Assembly (NCBI GenBank): GCA_018402445.1
Contig: JAGYIT010000016.1
Location: forward strand, 124,001-188,000
Direction: 5' to 3'
DNA length: 64,000 nt
From: Akkermansiaceae bacterium
GTDB lineage: Bacteria; Verrucomicrobiota; Verrucomicrobiia; Verrucomicrobiales; Akkermansiaceae
Shown: one piece after another, positions 56,664 to 64,000 of the stretch
Numbering within the stretch: position 1 is the first letter of the stretch
Layout: the number at the start of each line of letters is the position of its first letter
Made by a program: the position numbers and the translations under genes
Notes under the pieces: model-generated
What the model was told of the DNA's origin: nothing
Database searches by the model: none
What the model saw: the letters and a program-made list of their open reading frames with translations, nothing else

Positions 56664-57704
56664 TCAAAGATCCTTCACGCAGCGGAAGCCGGTGTGGTTT
56701 GCCGGCGAATCGGCTTCCGTGGAGTGGCGTGCGCCGGGGCGATAGCGCATGCAGTAGGAAATGTGGCAGAGGAAAGAGCCGCCCTTGATCACATGACTGG
56801 GCGCGCCGTGGCTTTTCCGGCCGGTGTCGCGATTCACCCAGGTTTCCGGACCCTTGGGATCGCAGCTCTCGCAGTTCGATGGGTATTCCGGATCGTAGAA
56901 ATCGGAGCAGATCTCCCATGCGTTGCCCGCCATGTCGTAGAGACCGTAGCCGTTGGGCGGGAAGGATTTTACCGGTGCTGTGCCCTCGAAGCCATCCTCG
57001 GCAGTGTCCTTGGAGGGGAACTCGCCGTGGAAGGTGTTCGCCATCCATTGGTTGCGGGGCTTCAGCTCGTCGCCCCACGTGTAAAGTTTCCCTTTCAGCC
57101 CGCCGCGCGCCGCGAACTCCCACTCCGCCTCAGTGGGCAGGCGTTTTCCCGCCCATTTCGCGTATTCCGCGGCGTCCTCGAAGGTGACGCAAACCACGGG
57201 GTGGTCGCCCTTTTCCGAGATGTCAGATCCTTTTCCGAGCGGCTGGCGCCAGTTCGCCTCGGGATCCCAGCGCCACCATGAGAGGAAAGCGCCGGGCTCG
57301 TTCGGATCGCCGTCGAATGTTTCCGGCGGGGTGAAAACGATGGAACCCTGGCTGAACGGCGCAGGGGGCAGCGATTCGCGCGTCTCCTCGGGGAAATCCG
57401 CGAGGTTCGCCTCGCGTTCGGCGAAGGTCACGTAGCCCGTGGCCTTCACAAAGGCGGCGAACTGGTCGTTCGTCACCTCGGTCTCGTCGATCCAGAAGCC
57501 CTTCACCTCGATCTGCCGCACCGGTGCTTCTTCGGGAAATTGCTTTAGGCCGTAGGGGGTTTCGAAGCGGCCTTCCGATCCCATCTTGGTAATGCCGCCC
57601 TCGATGCGGATCATACCGTTCTTTTTTTCAAGAGTGCTGACGGCTTCGGGCTTTTCGCAGGAAACAAGAAGGGCCGCGAGGGCGATGGGAAAACAAACGC
57701 GCAT
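56664..57704 (-). CDS. Formylglycine-generating-enzyme (SUMF1) lipoprotein with both catalytic cysteines
   Basis: The protein (346 residues) starts with a lipoprotein signal: MRVCFPIALAALLVSC puts the lipobox cysteine at residue 16. The FGE-sulfatase domain reads GFWIDETEVTNDQFAAFV, RLPTEAEWEFAARGG, GNAWEICSDFY and GGSFLCHISYCMRYR. The last holds cysteines 313 and 318 in the spacing of the catalytic pair of true sulfatase-activating enzymes; many relatives lack them. It could therefore convert a sulfatase active-site cysteine to formylglycine outside the cytoplasm. No sulfatase gene is in the window. It is convergent with ribE with no spacer. Confidence 0.88.
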   Translation of the reverse strand: MRVCFPIALAALLVSCEKPEAVSTLEKKNGMIRIEGGITKMGSEGRFETPYGLKQFPEEAPVRQIEVKGFWIDETEVTNDQFAAFVKATGYVTFAEREANLADFPEETRESLPPAPFSQGSIVFTPPETFDGDPNEPGAFLSWWRWDPEANWRQPLGKGSDISEKGDHPVVCVTFEDAAEYAKWAGKRLPTEAEWEFAARGGLKGKLYTWGDELKPRNQWMANTFHGEFPSKDTAEDGFEGTAPVKSFPPNGYGLYDMAGNAWEICSDFYDPEYPSNCESCDPKGPETWVNRDTGRKSHGAPSHVIKGGSFLCHISYCMRYRPGARHSTEADSPANHTGFRCVKDL

Positions 57705-57804
57705 GCACAAGGCTACGTGCCGAGGACGGGCGTTCCACCATAAATTTCCCGCGAAGCTTTGAGTTTCCCTCCGGGCGGGAATCAGGGTAGGATCTTTTCA
57801 GTAA

Positions 57805-58170
57805 ATGAAAGCGAGACTCACCAAGGAATTCCGGTTTGAAGCGGCGCACACCCTCCCTTCCCTACCGGAAGACCACAAATGCAGGCGCATGCACGGCCAC
57901 AGCTTCAAGGTGGAGATCTCCATCGAGGGCAGCGTCGATGAGGAGATCGGCTGGGTCTATGACCACAAGCTCATCTCCAACGCAATGGCTCCCCTGCTCG
58001 AAGAGCTCGACCACGGCTACCTCAACGACATCGAAGGACTGGAAAGCCCGACCATCGAGCGCATGGCCGGATGGTTCTGGAAAAAGCTCGCGCCGCAGCT
58101 GCCGGGCCTGACGGAGATCGTGATTTTCGAAACTCCCACAGCCCGCTGTTCCTTCCGGGGCGAATTCTGA
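57805..58170 (+). CDS. queD: 6-carboxy-tetrahydropterin synthase (6-pyruvoyl-tetrahydropterin synthase family)
   Basis: QueD makes 6-carboxy-5,6,7,8-tetrahydropterin for queuosine synthesis. The protein has 121 residues, as usual. The zinc histidines are H15 (FEAAHTL), H30 and H32 (MHGHSF), and the catalytic cysteine is C26 in DHKCRRMHGH. The acidic and histidine residues DHGYLND and ETPTARC follow. No other queuosine gene is nearby. The 58171-58397 spacer that follows has no gene I can support. Confidence 0.88.
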   Translation: MKARLTKEFRFEAAHTLPSLPEDHKCRRMHGHSFKVEISIEGSVDEEIGWVYDHKLISNAMAPLLEELDHGYLNDIEGLESPTIERMAGWFWKKLAPQLPGLTEIVIFETPTARCSFRGEF

Positions 58171-58397
58171 ACTAAGGCGGCGGCGGATCGTAGCGGAAGC
58201 GGAGGAAGCCCATGCCGTGCGCCGTGAAAGGGATGCGCGCCTCGACGGCTCTATGCCGTCGATATTAGAGAGGATACGTTCCTCAAGGTGCAGTATCGGG
58301 TATTTGAAATCCGCCTCGACGATGCACACCCGCTGCCGCACGGCGAGCTTCTCCGGGGCGTCGATGTGAAATAACGGAGGCGGGGCGGTGACGCTAC

Positions 58398-59261
58398 CTA
58401 CCGCCTTAGAAATTTCTCCTCCGGCGGCACATCGGCGGCGGTGGCCCTTGTTACCACGAGCACGGCCTTGAGCGTTCCGTTTTCCTCCGGGAAAGTCATG
58501 GTGCCTGCCACTTTCACCCAGCCGTTGTCCGGGAGCAGCGGCGGTTCCTTGCTGAACTCTAGGATGATGGGAATGGCGCGGGAGTCGGCGATGCAGCAGG
58601 TCATAAACATCCGGTAAAGCCTCATCCGCGTGCCGTTCGGGTTGTCGTTCTTTTCCATCACGATGCGGCCTTCCGTCTCGATTTGCATACCGCCGATCAC
58701 GTCCTGCAGCTCCCTGTCGCCGGTAGCGAAGAACAATTCCATGAGGCTGAACTGGAGGTATCCGTCGGCGGTTTTGCTGTGGGTATTCTCGATCTCCTCG
58801 CGGGTCGGCGCGGGGAAGGCGGAGGCGAGGAAGGGCGTGTCCGCAGGCTGGACATTCTCATACAGCCCCTTGCGCGCGAGGGTAGCTTGCGAAAAGGAAT
58901 CCGTGGACGTGACGGCGGAGAAGCCGACCGGCAGGGTCATCAGGATCAGCGAGGCGAGTGGGTTCATGTCGGAACCCTCGTGGTCGTGCTCCTCGCCCTC
59001 GCCCTCGCCGTGGTCATGGCCACAGTCCACCTCGCGGAAGGCGGTGAGCAGGTTGAAAAGGCCGAGCACGGCGAGCCCCAGTCCGCCGGCCAGCGCGATG
59101 GGGCGGAAGTCCGGCGCCAGGTATTTCACGATGCGCCCGGATTCGTAGAAATAAATCATCACCGCCGCCCAGAGCAGGACGGAGAGGGAAAACACGACCC
59201 GGCGGAGGACGGGTCTAATGGGCGGGAGGGCGGCTTTCATGGGCGGGAGGGCGGCTTTCAT
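58398..59261 (-). CDS. TIGR03943-type permease partner protein
   Basis: The 287-residue protein begins MKAALPPMKAALPPIRP, where the first seven residues are repeated because of a 21-bp tandem duplication. Two to three hydrophobic segments follow, then a histidine- and acidic-rich stretch DCGHDHGEGEGEEHDHEG, and a soluble domain with GRIVMEKNDNPNGTRMRLYRMFMTCCIADSRAIPI. This is the partner commonly encoded next to UPF0718 permeases. The start overlaps the upstream permease stop as ATGA. The transported substrate is unknown; the histidines suggest a metal ion. Confidence 0.83.
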   Translation of the reverse strand: MKAALPPMKAALPPIRPVLRRVVFSLSVLLWAAVMIYFYESGRIVKYLAPDFRPIALAGGLGLAVLGLFNLLTAFREVDCGHDHGEGEGEEHDHEGSDMNPLASLILMTLPVGFSAVTSTDSFSQATLARKGLYENVQPADTPFLASAFPAPTREEIENTHSKTADGYLQFSLMELFFATGDRELQDVIGGMQIETEGRIVMEKNDNPNGTRMRLYRMFMTCCIADSRAIPIILEFSKEPPLLPDNGWVKVAGTMTFPEENGTLKAVLVVTRATAADVPPEEKFLRR

Positions 59262-60256
59262 GGCAGCACCAACTTTCCGAACCATGTTTCCCAGGCCACC
59301 GCAACAGCCCAAATGAAGGCGAAGACCGAGAGCGACATCCCCAAGATGAATTTCCGGCGCAGCACGGTCTGATAGAGGAAGACGAGCTTCACATCAAGCA
59401 TGGGACCGAGGACGAGAAAGGCGAGCTTCGCGCTCCAGGTGAACTTGGCGAGCGTGGCGGCGATGAACGCGTCCGAGGTGCTGCAGAGGCTGAGAATGAA
59501 CGCAAGCGCCATCAGCGCGGCGGGCGCAGCGACCGGATTCCCCGCGAGGCTGTCCAACCAGATCGCGCCGGGTGCGATACCGGTGTTGAAAAGGGCGGTG
59601 ATGGCCACGCCGATGGTGAAATACACGCCCACTTCCACGAAATCCTTCTGCGCGGATCGCATCGCCGCGATGAGGCGGGAGTCGTCCGCTTTCTTAGAGG
59701 AATCGTCATGATCGTGAGAGTGGTCGTGGCCACAACAGGAATGATCGTAGTCGTGATCGTGATGATGCTCCTTTTTCGCGGCATCGGCCTCGACCTTGTC
59801 TGCGATGGACTTCCGCAGGACTTTGCGCATCGAGATCCGCGAGACGACCAGCCCCACGCCGACGGCGACGAGGAATCCGAGCAGCATCCGCCCGCTGGTC
59901 ATTGCCAAGGGCGACTGGCCTTGGAAGGCCTTCCAGGTGCTCAGCGCGGTGATGGGGTTCACGATGGGCGCGGCGAGCATGTAGGTCAGCGCACAACCAA
60001 GCGGCAGGCCTTTTCCCAGTAAGCGGCGGATCACCGGCACAACGGCGCACTCGCAGACCGGGAAAACCGCACCCAGCAAACCGGACACGATGACGGCGAG
60101 ATTGCGGTTTTTCGGCAGGAAACGATCCATCGTCCCGGGCGGCAGATAGATATCAATAAAACCACTAATGAGGGTGCCTAGTAAGATAAACGGAGCGCCC
60201 TCGAAAAGGATACTCAGGAACGCCAATGCGAAATCCTGTTGGGCGTCTGCGTTCAT
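59258..60256 (-). CDS. UPF0718-family permease with histidine-rich loop
   Basis: The 332-residue protein has two hydrophobic halves of about four segments each. The first holds the signature GAVFPVCECAVVPVIRRLLGKGLP, and the second LCSTSDAFIAATL. The loop between them is rich in His, Asp and Cys (KKEHHHDHDYDHSCCGHDHSHDHDD), a likely metal-binding segment. The family is a putative permease; a link to metal or thiol metabolism is suggested by the loop but not shown. It overlaps the TIGR03943-type gene by 4 bp. Upstream lies a palindrome-rich repeat. Confidence 0.85.
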   Translation of the reverse strand: MNADAQQDFALAFLSILFEGAPFILLGTLISGFIDIYLPPGTMDRFLPKNRNLAVIVSGLLGAVFPVCECAVVPVIRRLLGKGLPLGCALTYMLAAPIVNPITALSTWKAFQGQSPLAMTSGRMLLGFLVAVGVGLVVSRISMRKVLRKSIADKVEADAAKKEHHHDHDYDHSCCGHDHSHDHDDSSKKADDSRLIAAMRSAQKDFVEVGVYFTIGVAITALFNTGIAPGAIWLDSLAGNPVAAPAALMALAFILSLCSTSDAFIAATLAKFTWSAKLAFLVLGPMLDVKLVFLYQTVLRRKFILGMSLSVFAFIWAVAVAWETWFGKLVLP

Positions 60257-60330
60257 CTGCGGAAAGGCAAGACGGGTTTCGGGGCGCTGGCAAGTTTCAA
60301 GCAGCAGTCTCCCGGATAAACGATGCCGCC

Positions 60331-60490
60331 GCAGGCCATGGACTGCTACAGCCCGCTGTAGCTTTCCGCGAGACAGCCTGCTGTCAGCGGCGGAGGATCG
60401 GGAGTGAACGCGCCGCTACCTGCCAATGCCGTCCGGCTCGCAGCAGGCTGCATAGCCGAAAGCGGCAGCAGGCTGCCGCAGTCCAAAGCT
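60331..60490. repeat. Palindrome-rich dispersed repeat, copy A
   Basis: This element of about 160 bp starts GCAGGCCATGGACTGCTACA and contains several hairpins with cores such as CAGCCTGCTG and CAGCAGGCTG. The two ends are inverted relative to each other (GGACTGCTAC and GCAGTCC). It is repeated in opposite orientation at 63095-63270. It fills the gap between the permease gene and the pfpI-like gene. It looks like a REP cluster or a non-autonomous mobile element. Confidence 0.85.
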
Positions 60491-60499
60491 TTAGGCATA

Positions 60500-61045
60500 T
60501 CACAAGCCATCTCCAGCCATGATGGCTTGCGAAACTTCCGCCGCCGCTTCTTCCCCCACCAACAGCTTGACGAAGGCGAGACCGAAATCAATGGCCGTGC
60601 CCGCGCCGCGCGAGGTCAAAAGGTTCGCTTCATGCTCAACGCGGCGGCCCGTGATTTCCGGGAGTTCGTCATAGGTGGAATCATGGGCGGTAATTCGCTC
60701 GCCTTTGATGACACCAGCGTCATGCAAGAGCAGCGGCGCGGCGCAGATCGCGGTGATGAGCTTTCCGGAGGCATGGAACGCGCGGATCAAGGCGATGACC
60801 TCCGCGTTGTTCCGCAGTTCCATCACGGCCGGGCCGCCGGGGAGAAGTAGGGCGTCGAAATGATCGGAGGAAACTTCACTAAGGAGCGCGTCGACAATCA
60901 CGCGGACGCCGCATTTTCCCGTGACCTCCCTCAAGGAAACACCCGCCATCACGACTTCAATCCCGGCGCGGCGCAAAAGATCAACCGGCGCGATGGCCTC
61001 GATTTCCTCGAAGCCGTTTTCTAGGAGGCAAAGCACACGTTTCAT
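60500..61045 (-). CDS. DJ-1/PfpI-family protein
   Basis: The 181-residue protein starts MKRVLCLLENGFEEIEAIAPVDLLRRAG, giving the conserved early glutamate, and has AICAAPLLLHDAGVIKG with the nucleophile-elbow cysteine. These are the marks of the DJ-1/ThiJ group (YajL-like), proposed to act as chaperones or deglycases; the function in this organism is not known. ATG at 61045 shares one base with the trpS stop (TGATG), so the two are translationally coupled. A longer frame up to 61198 lies inside trpS and is not credible. Confidence 0.88.
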   Translation of the reverse strand: MKRVLCLLENGFEEIEAIAPVDLLRRAGIEVVMAGVSLREVTGKCGVRVIVDALLSEVSSDHFDALLLPGGPAVMELRNNAEVIALIRAFHASGKLITAICAAPLLLHDAGVIKGERITAHDSTYDELPEITGRRVEHEANLLTSRGAGTAIDFGLAFVKLLVGEEAAAEVSQAIMAGDGL

Positions 61046-62010
61046 CAGATCAGCCCCACCGCTTTCCTGACCCGCACGAGCGTTTTCGCCGCCTCCTCGC
61101 GGGCGCGCTCCGCCCCTTTCCGCAGAACCTCGTCCACGTAACCGGGATCGGCCGCCAGCTCGTCGCGGCGCGAGCGCATCGGGGTGAAATGATCCCAATA
61201 CGCGTCGGCGAGGCGCTTCTTGAAATCGCCGTAGCCGATGCCGCCGGATTGGTGGTCGGCGATCATCATTGCGAGGTCAGCTTCGCAGGCGAAGAGCTTG
61301 TAGAGCGCGATGACCGTGGAGTTCTCGGTCGGTTTCGGCTCCTCCACGGGCGTGGAATCGGTGACGATTTTCATCACCAGCTTCCGCAGCTTTTTCTCAT
61401 CGCCGAAGAGGGGTAGGGTGTTGTCGTAGCTCTTACTCATCTTCCGCCCATCCAAGCCGATCACGAGTTCAGTTTCCTCACGGATGATCGCCTCGGGCAT
61501 CACCACGGTGCCCTCACCGTAGGCTTCGTTGAGCTTCGTCGCAAGGCTGCGCGTAACCTCAAGGTGCTGCTTCTGATCCTTGCCGACCGGCACCTTATTC
61601 GAATCGTAGAGCAGGATGTCCGCCGCCATCAGCACCGGGTAGGCGAAGAGCGCGTGGTTCGGGGAAATGCCCTGCGAGACCTTGTCCTTGTATGAGTGAC
61701 ATTTGTTGAGCAGCGGCATCGGGCAGACGGTGGAAAGGATCCACGCCAGCTCGTTGACCTCCGGCACCGCGCTCTGGCGGAAGAAAACCGATTTCTCCGG
61801 ATCCAGCCCGCAGGCAAGGAAGTCAATGGCCAGCTCGCGGACATTTTCCCGCAGCGCCGCGGCATCGCGCCCGGAGGTCATCGCATGGTAATCCGCGATG
61901 AAATAGAAGCCCTCGCCCTCCGCCTGAAGCTCCACGGCGGGCTTCATCGCGCCGAAGTAATTCCCGACATGCGGTTTCCCACTCGGCTGCAATCCCGTCA
62001 AAATCCTCAT
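61045..62010 (-). CDS. trpS: Tryptophanyl-tRNA synthetase
   Basis: TrpS charges tRNA-Trp. The 321-residue class I synthetase starts MRILTGLQPSGKPHVGNYFGA, with the HIGH-type motif PHVGNYFG, and has DGRKMSKSYDN with the KMSKS loop intact. Length is typical. ATG at 62010 was preferred over 62022 since the family begins just before the TGLQPSG segment. It leads a two-gene unit with the DJ-1-like gene and is divergent from the UDP-glucuronate decarboxylase gene. Confidence 0.93.
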   Translation of the reverse strand: MRILTGLQPSGKPHVGNYFGAMKPAVELQAEGEGFYFIADYHAMTSGRDAAALRENVRELAIDFLACGLDPEKSVFFRQSAVPEVNELAWILSTVCPMPLLNKCHSYKDKVSQGISPNHALFAYPVLMAADILLYDSNKVPVGKDQKQHLEVTRSLATKLNEAYGEGTVVMPEAIIREETELVIGLDGRKMSKSYDNTLPLFGDEKKLRKLVMKIVTDSTPVEEPKPTENSTVIALYKLFACEADLAMMIADHQSGGIGYGDFKKRLADAYWDHFTPMRSRRDELAADPGYVDEVLRKGAERAREEAAKTLVRVRKAVGLI

Positions 62011-62110
62011 ACCCCGAAACATGCCTCCTGCTCATGTCCACGGTCAAGCATAGCGCGGAGCCTCTTCATTTGAGATTTGAAATTTGTAATTTAAAATTTA
62101 AAAGCGGCGT

Positions 62111-63046
62111 ATGCGAATCCTCATCACCGGCGGCGCCGGCTTCCTCGGCTCCCATCTTTGCGAACGCCTTCTCCACGAAGGCAACGAGGTCATCTGCCTC
62201 GACAACTATTTCACCGGACGGAAACGCAACATCGCCCACCTGCTTTCCAACCCGTATTTCGAGCTCGTCCGCCACGATGTCACGGAGCCATTCAAGTTCG
62301 AGGTGGACCGCATCTACAACCTCGCCTGCCCCGCATCGCCGCCGCACTACCAGCACAACCCGATCAAAACCACCAAGACCTCCGTCCTCGGCGCGATCCA
62401 TTGCCTCGGCCTCGCGAAACGCACCAAGGCCCGTGTTTTCCAAGCCTCCACCTCCGAAGTTTACGGCGATCCCGAGATCCATCCCCAGCCGGAATCCTAC
62501 AAAGGTTCCGTGAATCCCATCGGCATCCGCGCTTGCTACGACGAGGGGAAACGCTGCGCGGAAACCCTGTTTTTCGATTACCACCGCCAGAACGGCGTCG
62601 ATATCCGCGTCGTCCGCATCTTCAACACCTACGGCCCGCGCATGTTGCCGGATGACGGGCGCGTGGTCTCCAACTTCATTGTCCAGGCGCTGCGCGGCGA
62701 GGATCTCACCATCTACGGCGACGGCCTCCAGACCCGCTCTTTCTGCTACGTGAATGACCTGGTCGAGGGCTTCATCCGCCTCATGGAAAAGGAAGGCATC
62801 ACCGGCCCGGTGAACATCGGCAACCCCGGCGAGTTCACCATGCTGGAACTGGCCGAGCTGATACTTAAGAAGATCGGCGGGAAATCGAAACTCACCTTTC
62901 TCCCGCTCCCCGGCGACGATCCGAAACAGCGCCGCCCTGACATCACCCTCGCGCAAAAGGAACTCGGCTGGGAGCCGACCGTGAAGCTGGAAGACGGCCT
63001 CGATCCCACCATCGACTATTTCCGCAAGCTGCTTGCGGAGGGATAG
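62111..63046 (+). CDS. UDP-glucuronate decarboxylase (UDP-xylose synthase type)
   Basis: The 311-residue extended short-chain dehydrogenase starts [18 protein letters not shown] with the NAD-binding motif. It has [13 protein letters not shown] and [12 protein letters not shown], the catalytic pair in YDEGKR, and [10 protein letters not shown], all typical of UDP-xylose synthases. The reaction is UDP-glucuronate to UDP-xylose and CO2, for envelope polysaccharide. An AT-rich repeat (TTTGAGATTTGAAATTTG and similar) lies just before the start, as before rsmB. It is probably monocistronic. Confidence 0.9.
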   Translation: MRILITGGAGFLGSHLCERLLHEGNEVICLDNYFTGRKRNIAHLLSNPYFELVRHDVTEPFKFEVDRIYNLACPASPPHYQHNPIKTTKTSVLGAIHCLGLAKRTKARVFQASTSEVYGDPEIHPQPESYKGSVNPIGIRACYDEGKRCAETLFFDYHRQNGVDIRVVRIFNTYGPRMLPDDGRVVSNFIVQALRGEDLTIYGDGLQTRSFCYVNDLVEGFIRLMEKEGITGPVNIGNPGEFTMLELAELILKKIGGKSKLTFLPLPGDDPKQRRPDITLAQKELGWEPTVKLEDGLDPTIDYFRKLLAEG

Positions 63047-63094
63047 AAATGGGAGTTTTGGAATTATAGATGGGACGGGATGCGCAGGATGAAA

Positions 63095-63270
63095 CCGCCG
63101 GAGGCTATGGACTGCTACAGCCTGCTGTAGCTTTGGGTTACGCAGCCCGCTGCGAACCGGACGGCATTGGCATCTTGTGGCGCGATCACTTCAAAATCCT
63201 CCGCCCGCTGACAGCAGGCTGTCTCGCGGAAAGCTACAGCAGGCAGTAGCAGTCCAAGGCCTGCGGCAAC
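63095..63270. repeat. Palindrome-rich dispersed repeat, copy B (inverted)
   Basis: The reverse complement matches copy A at 60331-60490 along most of its length, with shared segments TTTCCGCGAGACAGCCTGCT and TGCCAATGCCGTCCGG. It is about 15 bp longer through a central insertion (TTTTGAAGTGATCGCG region). It occupies most of the 405-bp gap between the decarboxylase and the oxidoreductase gene. The rest of the gap (63271-63451) holds no supported feature. Confidence 0.85.
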
Positions 63271-63451
63271 CCAGTGCGGGCGCGCGGATACCGCCCCTTT
63301 AAAAAACACCGGGAAAAATCACAACTACTTGCGTGTCCTTCAAAGCGCTCAAGCAATGACATCAAAACCCCAATATCCTAATTCGCCCCCCAATTTTCCA
63401 TCCCCCACTTGCCAAACAGACGCGGGCAACCCATCTTCCGCGCCGTTCCCC

Positions 63452-64000
63452 ATGCAGGCTCAAACTTCCACCGAAACGTCACCCCTCTCCATAGCCGTTC
63501 TCGGTTGCGGCGCGAGGGGTCGCACCTATTCCAAGATCGCCGCCTCCCTCAACGGGCGCTACCGGATCACCGCCGCGGCCGACCTCGTCGAGGCGCGCCG
63601 GGAGGCCGTCGCGGGCTTCGCCAAGCCGGGAACCGTCCGCACCTTTGCCTCCGCCGAGGAATTTTTCGCTGCCGGGAAATTAGCCGACGTGCTCATCATC
63701 GGCACCCAGGACGCGCATCATTACGGCCATGCCGTCAGCGCGCTAAACGCCGGATACGACCTTCTCCTTGAAAAGCCCGCCGCCGAAACGCTCGAGCGCT
63801 GCGAGGAACTCGACGCCCTCGCCCGCTCGCTGGGCCGCCGCATCGCTCTCGGTTTCGTGCTGCGCTACACCCCGTTCTACTCGGCGGTGAAAGCCTTCAT
63901 CGACAGCGGCAAGCTTGGCCGGGTAATGACGATGCGTTTGAGCGAGGGCGTGGACGCCTTCCACCAGGCACATTCCTTTGTCCGCGGTCACTGGGGCAAT
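63452..64000 (+). CDS. Gfo/Idh/MocA-family oxidoreductase, N-terminal part
   Basis: The reading frame starts MQAQTSTETSPLSIAVLGCGARGRTYSKI and runs off the right edge after about 183 residues. The Rossmann motif is VLGCGARG. The LLEKPAAET segment follows with the EKP motif of the family, then ALGFVLRYTPFYSAVKAFI. These enzymes oxidise sugars or inositols with NAD(P). ATG at 63452 was preferred because it leaves about 15 residues before the Rossmann motif. An in-frame ATG at 63356 would add 32 low-complexity residues. Confidence 0.85.
   Translation, partial: MQAQTSTETSPLSIAVLGCGARGRTYSKIAASLNGRYRITAAADLVEARREAVAGFAKPGTVRTFASAEEFFAAGKLADVLIIGTQDAHHYGHAVSALNAGYDLLLEKPAAETLERCEELDALARSLGRRIALGFVLRYTPFYSAVKAFIDSGKLGRVMTMRLSEGVDAFHQAHSFVRGHWGN

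Noticed and set aside
58171..58397. Possible small gene between queD and the permease partner
   Set aside because: Minus-strand frames there overlap queD, and no start, ribosome site or family resemblance supports one.

Overview
The window looks like chromosomal DNA of a verrucomicrobial bacterium (phylum Verrucomicrobiota). The main signs are giant autotransporter-type beta-strand repeat proteins (one with a PEP-CTERM tail), a Verru_Chthon-cassette-A-like prepilin protein, LamG-type secreted proteins, a HemQ of the chlorite-dismutase family, REP-associated transposases, and GC-rich DNA with short spacers and many ATGA overlaps. No rRNA, tRNA or CRISPR array was seen.

Layout. (1) 1-7.3 kb is housekeeping: a GlmU-like fragment, glmM (apparent frameshift), a membrane protein, hemQ, holB, bioD, a VapBC-type pair and rsmB. 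(2) 6.55-20.1 kb holds a direct duplication of about 2.8 kb (rsmB 3' end, REP-like palindromes, RAYT transposase, metallophosphoesterase). It flanks an 8-kb insert (9.4-17.3 kb) carrying a tyrosine-recombinase remnant, a perfect 27-bp inverted repeat and a lipid-linked sugar cassette: epimerase, two GT39 transferases, a GT2, a LAB_N protein and two PAP2 phosphatases. Copy 1 keeps an intact rsmB and a broken phosphoesterase; copy 2 has the reverse. (3) 19.5-40.0 kb is a minus-strand block of secreted proteins: Tat phosphoesterase, LamG proteins, two giant beta-strand/glycine-rich proteins, an orphan prepilin-like protein and a PhoD-like phosphatase with LamG. (4) 40.1-46.5 kb is a plus-strand phosphonate catabolism cluster: alcohol dehydrogenase, FAD oxidoreductase, MFS transporter, phnA and phnY. 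A convergent XRE-cupin regulator follows. (5) 47.2-56.0 kb holds more exported phosphoesterases and hydrolases, including a Tat protein joining LamG, calcineurin and PQQ-propeller domains; several genes here are broken. (6) 56.1-64 kb returns to housekeeping: ribE, a formylglycine-generating-enzyme lipoprotein, queD, a UPF0718 permease pair, pfpI-like, trpS, a UDP-glucuronate decarboxylase, a Gfo/Idh oxidoreductase, and two copies of a palindrome-rich repeat about 160-175 bp long.

How it may work together (inference). Regions 3-5 read as a phosphorus-scavenging island. Exported PhoD, calcineurin-type and endonuclease-type enzymes would release phosphorus outside the cell, and the phosphonate cluster would take phosphonoacetaldehyde through phosphonoacetate to acetate and phosphate. 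Three dyad sites of the form GTTTCTYTWKRNAAAC lie before the LamG gene at 37374, between the divergent phoD-like gene and phosphonate operon, and before the XRE-cupin gene and divergent phosphoesterase. That suggests the XRE-cupin protein is a local regulator. One LamG subtype recurs in structural proteins and phosphoesterases, as if all act on the same surface or polymer.

Caveat: at least nine apparent single-base frameshifts occur in genes that otherwise read well, several at homopolymers and one in the normally essential glmM. Uncorrected sequencing indels and true decay cannot be told apart here.
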